From Paenibacillus nuruki (GTDB lineage: Bacteria > Bacillota > Bacilli > Paenibacillales > Paenibacillaceae): a stretch of DNA of 64,000 bases. The stretch spans positions 1 to 64,000 of the forward strand of contig NZ_MDER01000029.1 of the NCBI RefSeq assembly GCF_001721045.1, read 5' to 3'. This document shows, in pieces, positions 1 to 7,544 of the stretch (the first letter of the stretch is position 1; each line of letters starts with the position of its first letter). Position numbers and translations under genes: made by a program. The notes beneath the pieces are model-generated. The model had not been told where the DNA came from, made no database searches, and saw nothing but the letters and a program-made list of their open reading frames with translations.

Positions 1-2
1 AT

Positions 3-2000
3 ATTAGAGCGAGTATAATTTCTCAAAAATATAACGAAGATTGTACTCAATATAATCGTAGGATTGCTAGATTATATTTTGGGAAAATACAAACTTTTAT
101 TGAATCACCAAAACTCAAATCAGAATCTTTAAATTCAATAAATAGTCAATTTTATGTAAATAATTTATTAGAGTCTTTAGATGACATATCTTCTAGAGCT
201 TATGAATCTTCAATTGCTTTTGGGTCAATTTTATTTATGAATAAAGAATTAATTATAGAAAGTGACTTAATAAGATTTGCTATAAGATTTGCTAAGCATG
301 ATGTTATAAAACTTGAAGATGCTAAGCGCATACGTAAATTACTCGAATTGACAAATATCGAAAAAGATCTTTACCTTATTGCAGATCATAACGTAATTTA
401 TGGAATAGGAGAAGTTAATTGGCATTTGCAAAAAGATTTTTTAATTTTAAGGTTAGATTTTCATGGAGTCTCAAAATATATACTATCTTTTGCAAAACTA
501 AAGATGCAATCAATATTAGAAGGTCAATTAATTACAAAAGAAAATCAAAAATTTTATCGTTCTGATTTAAAACTAGAAGAAAAAGAATTAATATCAATCA
601 CATTTAAAAATCCTAAAATTAATGAAGAAGGTTATTCCATAGAAAGGTTTTCTAGGATCTTATCTAAAGAGCTGTTTGAGAATAAAGAAGAGCAGATAAA
701 AATAGAAAAACTGAATGAGATAGTTCAAAAAGCGAGAATGCAGAAACATGGAACAATAGTAGTTTTTACAAACTTTGAAACAGCAAAAAATGAGATTAAA
801 AAGCTTAGCAAACAGTCAACAGTAATCGAAGTAGGACCAATAAATCCAGAACATATTGAATTTCTAACTTCTATTGATGGAGCAATCTACTTTGATAGTG
901 ATTGCAATTGTCATGGTATTGGAGTAATTCTTGATGGAGAAGCTCAAGAAAATATAGGTGATGCTAGTAGAGGAGCAAGATTCAATTCAGCTTATCGCTA
1001 TATTGCAAAATTAAAAAAAAGTGGGCAAAAATGTGTTATCATAATTATTTCTGAAGACGGAATGATTGATGTTTTACCAGAATTTGAAGACGAAGACAAA
1101 TTATTGGAAATTACTGAAGAAATTATTGATCTAATTAAAGAAGGAAAAGAAAATAATGAAGAAATGACAGAAAAAGAACTGAAGTTGCTTGGTTCATCAC
1201 TTGTAGATAATGAATGGTTGTTTAAAATAGCTCAAACTTATTATGATTTAAATAATTACAAAAAAGCTAATAAATATTATACTAGAGCGATTGAACTTGG
1301 AGAAAAAGTGTTTATAGATGCTGATTATTATTTTAACGCAAGTATTAATGCTTATTTATTAGCATATACAGAAGAATCTTCTGATATTTATATTTATTCT
1401 ACAAAATTAGCTTTTGAATTTATTACTAAATTGAATGAAGAGGAAAATAAATGCTATGGCTATTATATTTTAGCACTATGTTATATCGAAATAACTAAAT
1501 TAAAAATGAAAAACAGAAATAAACAAGAAGAATTAGTCAATGATCTTAAACAAACACTATTTTTTGCTGAGAAAGTTTTAGAAAATCCTAAAAAAATAAA
1601 TAATGAAAATTCCTCAGCTGTATATAAAAAAATAGGAGATATATATTATAAACTTATTAATATTGAAAAATTAGAAGATGAATATTTTTTAACTGAAGCT
1701 TTGAAATGTTATTCAATTTCAATACAATTGTATGAGAATTATTTTAATTATTATGCACAAGGCTTGACATATAAAAAATTAAAAAATATAAAAAAGGCAC
1801 TCAAAAGTTTTATTACCTCTGCATTTTTTAAGGAATCAGAAGAACATTTTAAAGCAATATTGGATGAAGTTGATCTTATATTAAAAAAGAATAATAAGGT
1901 TATTAAGGCTGCTCGTTCTTTCTATGATGAGTGTGCTAATTCAAAATTCAAAATTCAAAAATTAGACACCTTGATTTTAGATTACGAAAATAAAGAATAA
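3..2000 (+). CDS. DAC (DisA_N)-like nucleotide domain fused to TPR repeats, 5' end outside window
   Basis: The reading frame is open from base 3, upstream of the first ATG at 237, so the gene very probably starts before the window. Counting from the ATG at 237, residues about 165-282 resemble the diadenylate cyclase (DisA_N) fold: a DGA motif at 214-216, then GDASRGARFNSA at 241-252 where DisA has its RHR motif, and a closing VIIIISEDGMIDVLPEF strand. From about 325 on, the protein is Lys/Glu-rich helical repeats typical of TPRs. DisA-type enzymes make cyclic di-AMP; the altered RHR motif (RGAR) means this copy may bind nucleotides or make a different one. The gene is visibly far more AT-rich than its neighbours, which suggests horizontal transfer. 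Function in signalling or defence is inferred. Confidence 0.7.
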   Translation: MRASIISQKYNEDCTQYNRRIARLYFGKIQTFIESPKLKSESLNSINSQFYVNNLLESLDDISSRAYESSIAFGSILFMNKELIIESDLIRFAIRFAKHDVIKLEDAKRIRKLLELTNIEKDLYLIADHNVIYGIGEVNWHLQKDFLILRLDFHGVSKYILSFAKLKMQSILEGQLITKENQKFYRSDLKLEEKELISITFKNPKINEEGYSIERFSRILSKELFENKEEQIKIEKLNEIVQKARMQKHGTIVVFTNFETAKNEIKKLSKQSTVIEVGPINPEHIEFLTSIDGAIYFDSDCNCHGIGVILDGEAQENIGDASRGARFNSAYRYIAKLKKSGQKCVIIIISEDGMIDVLPEFEDEDKLLEITEEIIDLIKEGKENNEEMTEKELKLLGSSLVDNEWLFKIAQTYYDLNNYKKANKYYTRAIELGEKVFIDADYYFNASINAYLLAYTEESSDIYIYSTKLAFEFITKLNEEENKCYGYYILALCYIEITKLKMKNRNKQEELVNDLKQTLFFAEKVLENPKKINNENSSAVYKKIGDIYYKLINIEKLEDEYFLTEALKCYSISIQLYENYFNYYAQGLTYKKLKNIKKALKSFITSAFFKESEEHFKAILDEVDLILKKNNKVIKAARSFYDECANSKFKIQKLDTLILDYENKE

Positions 2001-2020
2001 TTAATTTTATAAATTTTGTT

Positions 2021-2278
2021 TTAAATTTTTATCCCATCCCTCAACCCCTGCTCATACATCACCGACTCTGCTATTCCTTGTAGCAGAGTCACTACATTAC
2101 AATAATCCCTCAACAACTTCATTCCTTCTGGCTTCACATATGTACATAAGTCGGTAAAAAGCCGATCACTTTCTACCATCAACTTCTTATACTCGTCTGA
2201 CCCATAAATAATCGTATTCGCTATACTTTCCATCCGCATTGACTTGAATTGATTAAAATCTTTTTCAAAATCATCCAT
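2021..2278 (-). CDS. Small helical protein of unknown function (possibly DUF6809-like)
   Basis: This 85-residue protein is predicted helical, has no signal peptide or membrane segment, and ends LRDGIKI. I chose the ATG at 2278 because a GGAGG ribosome site lies at 2286-2290; an in-frame TTG at 2293 overlaps that site and is unlikely to be used. The pattern of an N-terminal helix, an EYKKL segment and a C-terminal helix ending in a short basic tail recalls small phage-associated DUF6809 proteins, but the match is from memory and weak. It is convergent with the DAC-TPR gene and only 20 bases separate their ends. No function can be assigned. Confidence 0.55.
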   Translation of the reverse strand: MDDFEKDFNQFKSMRMESIANTIIYGSDEYKKLMVESDRLFTDLCTYVKPEGMKLLRDYCNVVTLLQGIAESVMYEQGLRDGIKI

Positions 2279-2291
2279 AATAAAAACCTCC

Positions 2292-2328
2292 AAAAAAGTG
2301 ATGCTATTATCGTAGCATCGCTTTTTTT
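2292..2328. terminator. Bidirectional hairpin with A/T tails in the leader of the small helical gene
   Basis: The arms AGTGATGCT and AGCATCGCT (one G-T pair) surround an 8-base loop, with six A residues before and seven T residues after. It can terminate on both strands. On the minus strand the T-run ends directly at the GGAGG site of the gene starting at 2278, so a transcript from further upstream would meet a terminator before the start codon. Confidence 0.7.
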
Positions 2329-2424
2329 AGCTGTATACGTTCACTCTGATAGCAAAGTGATGTCACTCGTGAAGTTTGGTATACTGACTACTTGCACTTA
2401 AATTTAATAAAGGCGGTACATCAC

Positions 2425-2877
2425 ATGCTATGGATTAGTGGAAATATTCGATTTGAACTCAACATCTTACATTATGATTATCCTCCAGAAAGAGTTGAAT
2501 GCTTATATGACGACTGGCTAACGGTGCAGTTGATCGCCCAAGATGAAAATGGATTACAGTGGGAGGCGAGCAGTTCTTGTATGTTTGCTAAAGAGTTACA
2601 GGACTTACGAGATTGGTTCGGTTCGATACGAGTACAGAATGTGGTGTGGCAGACCTTCTTTTTTATGGAACCTGAATTAAGCTTTACATATATTCCAAAT
2701 GGAACAGTAGAAATAGGTATATCTCAGTCTTTTTATCCTAAAGCCTTAATGGAGCATGGTAGACAAACGGTAGATAAAAGTTTAATTATGGAATTGCCTG
2801 AAGACGTTTTGTACGATCTCATACAGCAATTGGATAACATGATTGTAGAATTTCCACAGCGTTCCACCAAGCAATAG
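2425..2877 (+). CDS. WapI-like immunity protein, first tandem copy
   Basis: This 150-residue cytosolic protein starts MLWISGN. The ATG at 2425 follows an AAAGGCGG ribosome site at about 2409-2416; the upstream TTG at 2392 has none. Family-like features are the early YDDWLTVQLIAQD strand, a conserved W after it (LQWEA), an acidic helix ELQDLRDW, and an FMEPELSF motif. This pattern fits proteins annotated as WapI-family immunity proteins, which neutralise contact-delivered or secreted toxins; that assignment is from recalled family patterns and is not certain. The next gene is a paralog of identical length with the same leader sequence, so this is a tandem duplication. No cognate WapA-like toxin is in the window. 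Confidence 0.6.
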   Translation: MLWISGNIRFELNILHYDYPPERVECLYDDWLTVQLIAQDENGLQWEASSSCMFAKELQDLRDWFGSIRVQNVVWQTFFFMEPELSFTYIPNGTVEIGISQSFYPKALMEHGRQTVDKSLIMELPEDVLYDLIQQLDNMIVEFPQRSTKQ

Positions 2878-2929
2878 ACAATGTAGAAAATGTCTTATAC
2901 ATACATTTTAAAATAAGGCGGTATATCAT

Positions 2930-3382
2930 ATGTTATGGATAGATGGTAAGGCAAGAGTAGAAATCAAGATTTTAGGGTATCAATATGAAGTTATAGAAGA
3001 GTGGTATGATGATTGGCTAACCGTACAGATTATCGCTCAAGATCAAAATGGATTTCAGTGGGAAGCCATCAGTCCGTCTATGATGACTTCGGAATTGAAA
3101 GGTTTGCGAGATTGGTTAGTTTCGGTGCGAGATAAACAGATGACATGGACATTTGCAGCATTTATGGAACCAGAAATTGAAATTTCTTATATCGAAGAAG
3201 GGCAGATTGAACTTAGCTTAAGTCATGCGTTTTATCCGCAAAAGCTAATAAAACTAGATCAAGATGAATATAAGAAAAAGTTTATCATCTCGTCTACGAA
3301 AGAAGTATTACAAGAAAAGATTGAAGAAATTGATGAAATGCTAAAACGATTTCCAGAGCGATGCAGTCGATATAACAACTAG
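2930..3382 (+). CDS. WapI-like immunity protein, second tandem copy
   Basis: This protein is also 150 residues and starts MLWIDGKARVEIKILGYQYE. It shares with the upstream copy the YDDWLTVQ-IAQD block, the QWEA turn, the ELK-GLRDWL helix, the FMEPEIE motif and the SHAFYPQ-L segment, but has diverged at roughly half of the positions. The start region AAGGCGGTATATCATATGTTATGG closely copies that of the first gene (AAGGCGGTACATCACATGCTATGG), so the duplication unit included the ribosome site. Tandem diverging copies are common for immunity genes facing variable toxins. The immunity role is inferred. The end is convergent with the small secreted gene, one base apart. Confidence 0.6.
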   Translation: MLWIDGKARVEIKILGYQYEVIEEWYDDWLTVQIIAQDQNGFQWEAISPSMMTSELKGLRDWLVSVRDKQMTWTFAAFMEPEIEISYIEEGQIELSLSHAFYPQKLIKLDQDEYKKKFIISSTKEVLQEKIEEIDEMLKRFPERCSRYNN

Positions 3383-3383
3383 A

Positions 3384-3659
3384 TCAGATCAAGCGAAAAT
3401 AAACACGTAAAAGTACAGTGGGTAAGGAAGAAGATACAGAATCACTTTCTCCAAAACTGAATCCAAAATTACCCTGACTTAGATCAAGTAGAGAAGGCTG
3501 TTTTTCAGATGAAGCAGGTAATAGACCGTATTGTTTCATCAGGCGATCTTTGAGTGCTGAATCGACCTTACTAGATGATTGTGCATCGATCGGTTGGGGT
3601 TGAATATTTATTGCAGATAAAGCTATAGTAAGGATTAGCATTAATTTTACGAATTTCAA
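3384..3659 (-). CDS. Small exported protein of unknown function
   Basis: This 91-residue product begins with a clear Sec signal peptide (MKFVKLMLILTIALSAINI, then a likely cleavage after IDAQ). The mature part is short, Ser-rich, and has no Cys or recognised domain. The start codon is TTG at 3659, supported by an AAGGAG ribosome site seven bases upstream. The mature sequence of about 65 residues holds a QYGLLPASS segment and a hydrophobic C-terminus. It lies between the immunity pair and the MazEF pair. I do not recognise the family; a secreted peptide or an unrecognised toxin fragment are possibilities only. Confidence 0.5.
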   Translation of the reverse strand: MKFVKLMLILTIALSAINIQPQPIDAQSSSKVDSALKDRLMKQYGLLPASSEKQPSLLDLSQGNFGFSFGESDSVSSSLPTVLLRVYFRLI

Positions 3660-3728
3660 TTTATTTCTCCTTATATCTGCATCAAGAGAATTCTAAAACT
3701 TTAAAGTCCGAAATGCTTCGTACTGTAA

Positions 3729-4064
3729 TTAGGCTAAAATAGAACGTGTGTTACGCAAAATATTTTGCATCGATTTTGTTTGAATAGACAAATGATCTAC
3801 AATAGAAAAGTTACGTTTTTTAATATCCAAGCTTTTCATTTGATCGGTTAAAACAACGCCTTGAAATCGAAGACCAGCAGGGAGTTCAACTTCAAAAGGA
3901 TAATTCTTTATTTGATTTGTAATCGGACATACGACAGCAAAACCAGTGATTTGATTAAAATTTTCTTCTGATAATACGATAGCAGGACGGCGACCAGCTT
4001 GTTCATGACCTGCTTGTGGATCAAAATCAAGCCATATTAAATCGCCACGAGTAGGAATTTTCAA
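3729..4064 (-). CDS. mazF: MazF/PemK-type mRNA endoribonuclease toxin
   Basis: This 111-residue protein has the MazF-fold opening RGDLIWLDFDPQAGHEQAGRRPAIVLS, with the family's conserved arginines, the middle strand VVCPITNQIKNYPFEV and the GVVLTDQMKSLD segment that ends the core sheet. MazF toxins cleave single-stranded mRNA at short sites and are held inactive by MazE. Its ATG overlaps the stop of the upstream antitoxin by four bases (ATGA), which is typical translational coupling. Length and motifs are complete, so it is probably functional. Confidence 0.92.
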   Translation of the reverse strand: MKIPTRGDLIWLDFDPQAGHEQAGRRPAIVLSEENFNQITGFAVVCPITNQIKNYPFEVELPAGLRFQGVVLTDQMKSLDIKKRNFSIVDHLSIQTKSMQNILRNTRSILA

Positions 4065-4330
4065 AGTTTCTCGTCTCCTTCAATACCCCAATCCATTTCT
4101 TTATGTCGGGGAGATTCTGGCTTGATTTGAGCTAAAAGATTATTGAGGTGAGCTTTCAAATCTTGATTAGATTCTTCCTGTTGAAGAATCGGACGTAGAA
4201 GAATTTCATTATCATTAGTAATAATCATTTCCATTTCGGTACCTTCAGACCAATTCAAACGCTTAATTAAATCTGTAGGGATACGTATAGCACTGCTGTT
4301 TCCCCATTTGCTAAGTGTAGCTTTGGACAT
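4061..4330 (-). CDS. mazE: MazE-type antitoxin with AbrB/SpoVT DNA-binding domain
   Basis: This 89-residue protein starts MSKATLSKWGNSSAIRIPTDLIKRLNW, the swapped-hairpin AbrB/MazE DNA-binding domain. The C-terminal half (about residues 50-89) is acidic and disordered-looking (KEMDWGIEGDEKL), as expected for the toxin-wrapping tail. The ATG at 4330 fits a GAGG site eight bases upstream; the GTG at 4339 lies inside that site. It precedes mazF and overlaps it by four bases. Like other MazE proteins it probably represses its own promoter in the AT-rich 150-base region upstream. Confidence 0.9.
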   Translation of the reverse strand: MSKATLSKWGNSSAIRIPTDLIKRLNWSEGTEMEMIITNDNEILLRPILQQEESNQDLKAHLNNLLAQIKPESPRHKEMDWGIEGDEKL

Positions 4331-4487
4331 ACTCATCACCTCATTTTATTTTATAAATATAGTATAAGATATTTAGATTGTAATGTATATCTATAGGATA
4401 TACATTTAAATTATATAAATTTTATGAAGTATAAAGGAATATTTAAATAAACATCTAGAATAAGATTTATAAATAGGGGGCATTTTT

Positions 4488-5054
4488 TTGAAAAAGATAT
4501 TATCAGGTATTGTATTAATCCTTGTATTGGGTGTTATCTTTATCACCCAGTTACAAGATGGATCGTCTACAAATACAAGTACCACAGCATCTAATCAGAC
4601 AACACAGGTTGATTCGAATAATTCGCAGACACAGAATGAATCTTCGAATAAATCGACAAGCAATACTAGCCAAACCCCAAATAACCAGAGTAACAATAAC
4701 CAAACGAACTCCGCAAATACATGCAAAGTTATCAATACCTTTGATGGTGTTGCCGATTATTTGAAAGAGTATAAAAAATTACCTTGTAACTATATCACCA
4801 AGTCCAAAGCAGAATCGTTGGGATGGGAATCGTCGAAAGGTAATTTGAATAAAGTGGCACCCGGTAAAAGTATTGGTGGCGATTATTTTAGTAATTATGA
4901 AAAGCTGCTGCCAGCTTCCAAAGGACGCAAATGGCATGAAGCCGATATCAACTATACATCTGGTTTTCGGGGAGCCAATCGGATATTGTATTCTACCGAT
5001 GGACTGATCTACAAAACAACTGATCACTACGATTCATTTCAGCAAATCCAATAA
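4488..5054 (+). CDS. Exported or membrane-anchored barnase-type ribonuclease
   Basis: The protein has 188 residues. Residues 1-22 are a signal or anchor segment, 23-78 a Ser/Thr/Asn/Gln-rich linker, and 79-188 align without gaps to mature barnase (110 residues). Catalytic residues are all present at a constant offset of 78: K105, E151, R161, R165 and H180, matching barnase K27, E73, R83, R87 and H102. The INTFDGVADYL, ITKS-AE-LGW and DINYTSGFR blocks are near identical to barnase. It should cleave RNA outside the cell or at the cell surface. Two cysteines, C79 and C100, replace barnase residues 1 and 22. The start is TTG at 4488 after an AGGGGG site. No barstar-like gene is adjacent or elsewhere in the window. 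Confidence 0.95.
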   Translation: MKKILSGIVLILVLGVIFITQLQDGSSTNTSTTASNQTTQVDSNNSQTQNESSNKSTSNTSQTPNNQSNNNQTNSANTCKVINTFDGVADYLKEYKKLPCNYITKSKAESLGWESSKGNLNKVAPGKSIGGDYFSNYEKLLPASKGRKWHEADINYTSGFRGANRILYSTDGLIYKTTDHYDSFQQIQ

Positions 5055-5207
5055 ATACGTCTGTACAACTTCAACTTCATATTCATCCATCGAAGATCGA
5101 CAATCATTGTCGGTCTTTTGTTATAATGATAGCGATCTTATCACTACAGCTGATGTATCGAATCCAGAATGGAGTACAGAAACAACAAGTCGAAAGGAAG
5201 AACCAAT

Positions 5208-5696
5208 ATGACCAATACTCAGATGCAAGAAGCGATTGAATTACGTCAAAATGGACAATTAGAAGAAGCACGCACGAAATTACTCCATTTATTATTGGAA
5301 GATCCCGATGATCCTGTGTTGTTATATCAGGTTGCATGGACGTATGACAATCTAGGATTAGAAGCACAAGCCATGCCTTATTATGAACAAGCTCTTGCTA
5401 ATGGACTACAAGGCGAAGATCGTCAGGGAGCGATGCTTGGACTAGGTAGCACGTACCGCACATTGGCTCATTATGAAAAAGCAGCGATTCTTTTCAAGCA
5501 AGCGATTCAAGACTATCCGGAGGCACGAGAATTTAAAGTGTTTTATGCAATGGTGCTGTACAATCTAGAACAATATGCAGAAGGCATGCAGTTATTAATG
5601 ACTGAACTAGCAGAGACAACAAATGATAAAGGGATTGAACGGTATCAGCGAGCGATTTTATTTTATGCCGATAAGTTAGATCAGGTATGGGAATAA
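5208..5696 (+). CDS. Tetratricopeptide repeat protein (TPR_5 type)
   Basis: This is a 162-residue cytosolic protein made of about three to four helical hairpins. Recognisable TPR positions are LRQNGQLEEARTKLLHLL, YQVAWTYDNLGLEAQAMPYYEQAL, LGLGSTYRTLAHYEKAAILFKQAI and FYAMVLYNLEQYAEGMQLL. The pattern fits the PF12688 'tetratrico peptide repeat' family common in Firmicutes and Actinobacteria, whose role is unknown beyond protein contacts. The ATG at 5208 follows an AAAGGAAG site; the in-frame ATG at 5169 lacks one. The following acetyltransferase starts 45 bases downstream and may be co-transcribed. Confidence 0.85.
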   Translation: MTNTQMQEAIELRQNGQLEEARTKLLHLLLEDPDDPVLLYQVAWTYDNLGLEAQAMPYYEQALANGLQGEDRQGAMLGLGSTYRTLAHYEKAAILFKQAIQDYPEAREFKVFYAMVLYNLEQYAEGMQLLMTELAETTNDKGIERYQRAILFYADKLDQVWE

Positions 5697-5741
5697 GCCG
5701 GTATAGACAGAGTACATATATAAATAAAGGAGTGGTTGGAT

Positions 5742-6230
5742 ATGCATACATGGAGTATTCGGGCAGTTACCGCAGACGATCAGAATTTTTTGTGGGAAAC
5801 GTTATATTTGTCTCTTTATGTGCGTGAAGGAGAACCACCATTTGATCGGGAAGTGATCTATGAACCACATCTGGCTAAATATGTAGAAGATTGGGGTCAA
5901 GCTGGAGATGTTGGTTATACTGCAATCAATGACCAGCAACAACTGATTGGAGCTGTGACGGCTAGAGTATTACCAGCAGACAATCAAGGTTATGGTTATA
6001 TTGACGAGGTAACACCAGAGTTAGGATTAGCTGTATTGGATGAGTATCGTGGACAAGGGGTAGGTACAGCGCTTATGCAAGCATTACTAACTGAATTACG
6101 ACAACAACAGATCGCTCAAGTCTCATTGAGTGTAGATCCGAGCAATCCCGTTGTGCGCTTATATGAACGTTTAGGATTTGAAAAAGTAGCTGTCGTCGGT
6201 ACATCGATTACGATGTTATTGGTTTTATAA
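5742..6230 (+). CDS. GNAT-family N-acetyltransferase
   Basis: This 162-residue protein carries the GNAT acetyl-CoA signature in its second half: LGLAVLDEYRGQGVGTALMQALL (motif A, RGQGVG pyrophosphate loop) followed by SLSVDPSNPVVRLYERLGFEKV (motif B). The substrate is not predictable from sequence. I place the start at ATG 5742 because GGAG at 5729-5732 gives a nine-base spacing; the TTG at 5736 is too close to that site. Confidence 0.9.
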   Translation: MHTWSIRAVTADDQNFLWETLYLSLYVREGEPPFDREVIYEPHLAKYVEDWGQAGDVGYTAINDQQQLIGAVTARVLPADNQGYGYIDEVTPELGLAVLDEYRGQGVGTALMQALLTELRQQQIAQVSLSVDPSNPVVRLYERLGFEKVAVVGTSITMLLVL

Positions 6231-6380
6231 TTTTTTACGATTGAGCGCAATAAACACAAATTATTATTCAAATATAAGCATATTATTAGATAATCATTAT
6301 TAGTATTATTCATTATAAAGATGTCTCATTTTGATGTATACTTCTATAGGGAAATAAACATCTGTAGAGGGGTTATCATT

Positions 6381-6902
6381 TTGTACAAAAATCTAAAGTT
6401 ATATTTCAACAAAAGTTCCACACAAGCTCGTTCTCCACTGAAGGTTAGTGTGTGGCAGGCTATTTTAGCTTTTATCGGTGGATTTATCACTATATTTATA
6501 CTGGTGAGTCTTTCAGAAGGGTTGCATTTGTCTTTATTGATAGCTCCTTTTGGCGCAAGTTGTGTACTGGCTTTTGCACTTCCAGAGGCGGCTGTATCGC
6601 AACCTAGAAATATTATTGGTGGACACTTTATTACTGCTTTATGCGGTTTGGTGATATATCACTGGTTAGGGAACGGCATCTGGGCTTTATCTTTAGCGGT
6701 TGGACTGGGTATTGCTCTTATGATATTAACGAAAACGACTCATCCTCCTGCCGGTGCAAATCCGATCGTTGTCATTACCGCAGCGAGTTCATGGTCTTTT
6801 CTAATTACGCCAGTGTTAGTCGGTTCTATCGTAGTAGTCTGTGTTGCCTTGCTATACAATAACTTAATCAAGCATCGAAAATATCCAACATTTTGGCTAT
6901 AA
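6381..6902 (+). CDS. HPP-family integral membrane protein
   Basis: About 173 residues with four to five hydrophobic segments and the family signature HPPAGANP late in the protein, preceded by the conserved APFGASCVLAFALPEAAVSQPRNIIGGH block. HPP proteins are small inner-membrane proteins; some members in plastids and cyanobacteria have been linked to nitrite transport, but bacterial roles are mostly unknown. The TTG at 6381 has a GAGGGG site upstream and is preferred; an in-frame ATG at 6321 would add 20 residues but has no visible ribosome site. Confidence 0.85.
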   Translation: MYKNLKLYFNKSSTQARSPLKVSVWQAILAFIGGFITIFILVSLSEGLHLSLLIAPFGASCVLAFALPEAAVSQPRNIIGGHFITALCGLVIYHWLGNGIWALSLAVGLGIALMILTKTTHPPAGANPIVVITAASSWSFLITPVLVGSIVVVCVALLYNNLIKHRKYPTFWL

Positions 6903-6908
6903 ACAAAC

Positions 6909-6950
6909 AAAGGAACTCATCTATTGCGATTTCTATAGATAAGTTCCTTT
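6909..6950 (+). terminator. Rho-independent terminator after the HPP gene
   Basis: AAAGGAACT pairs with AGTTCCTTT, with a second inner stem ATCTA/TAGAT. The T tract is short, so termination may be partial. Confidence 0.6.
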
Positions 6951-6977
6951 GATATTTATCTGAGAATAGGAGTCATT

Positions 6978-7496
6978 ATGCGTAAAATAATAAGTGGTTT
7001 ATCTATAAGTAGTATGATCTTGCTTGCTAGTTGCACCGCACCTGCGCAACCTAGCGTTGAAGTTCAGTATAAGCAAGAAGTACAAAAACCGTTGTTACAA
7101 GATATTTATACATATGAATTTGATAAGATTGAACCACAGCACCAAAAACTTATAGACGAATGGCTACAAGAATCTCGTGCAGATAATAAGAAGAATCAGG
7201 TTTATTGTTTTAGTATTGGCGTAGAAGAAGATGCCAATGACGGCTACAAGTATATGTATGTATTTGGTAAAGGATATCGAACGTTTGAGACAGCATTTAT
7301 GTATTCACAAGATAACCAACTTAACAGTAACGATACGAAGGCTCAAAGAGAAACAAGTCAAATAACAGATGAAGGTAAAGGCACTGTTTATTTTAAAGGA
7401 GTGAAAGGGGATCCCACAGATGAAACATTACTGCGGATTCATTACAATACCAAATATGTTAGTGCTACTGGATTAGTAGATAAGTTTTTTAAATAA
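6978..7496 (+). CDS. Lipoprotein of unknown function
   Basis: A 172-residue protein with a lipoprotein signal peptide: MRKIISGLSISSMILLASC, lipobox LLASC with the lipidated cysteine at residue 19. The mature part is hydrophilic and has no motif I recognise; it contains a VYCFSIGVEEDANDGYKYMYVFGKGYRTFE strand-rich block. It is expected to sit on the outer face of the membrane. An AGGAG site precedes the ATG. It is a single gene between two terminators. Confidence 0.75.
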   Translation: MRKIISGLSISSMILLASCTAPAQPSVEVQYKQEVQKPLLQDIYTYEFDKIEPQHQKLIDEWLQESRADNKKNQVYCFSIGVEEDANDGYKYMYVFGKGYRTFETAFMYSQDNQLNSNDTKAQRETSQITDEGKGTVYFKGVKGDPTDETLLRIHYNTKYVSATGLVDKFFK

Positions 7497-7544
7497 AAAG
7501 TGCAGGTAAGCATGTGATCATATATGCTTTAACCTGCACTTTTT
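7495..7544. terminator. Strong bidirectional terminator between convergent genes
   Basis: AAAAAGTGCAGGT pairs with ACCTGCACTTTTT, with an inner AAGCAT/ATGCTT stem. The right arm also encodes the last residues and stop codon of the minus-strand gene that ends at 7529. Confidence 0.9.
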
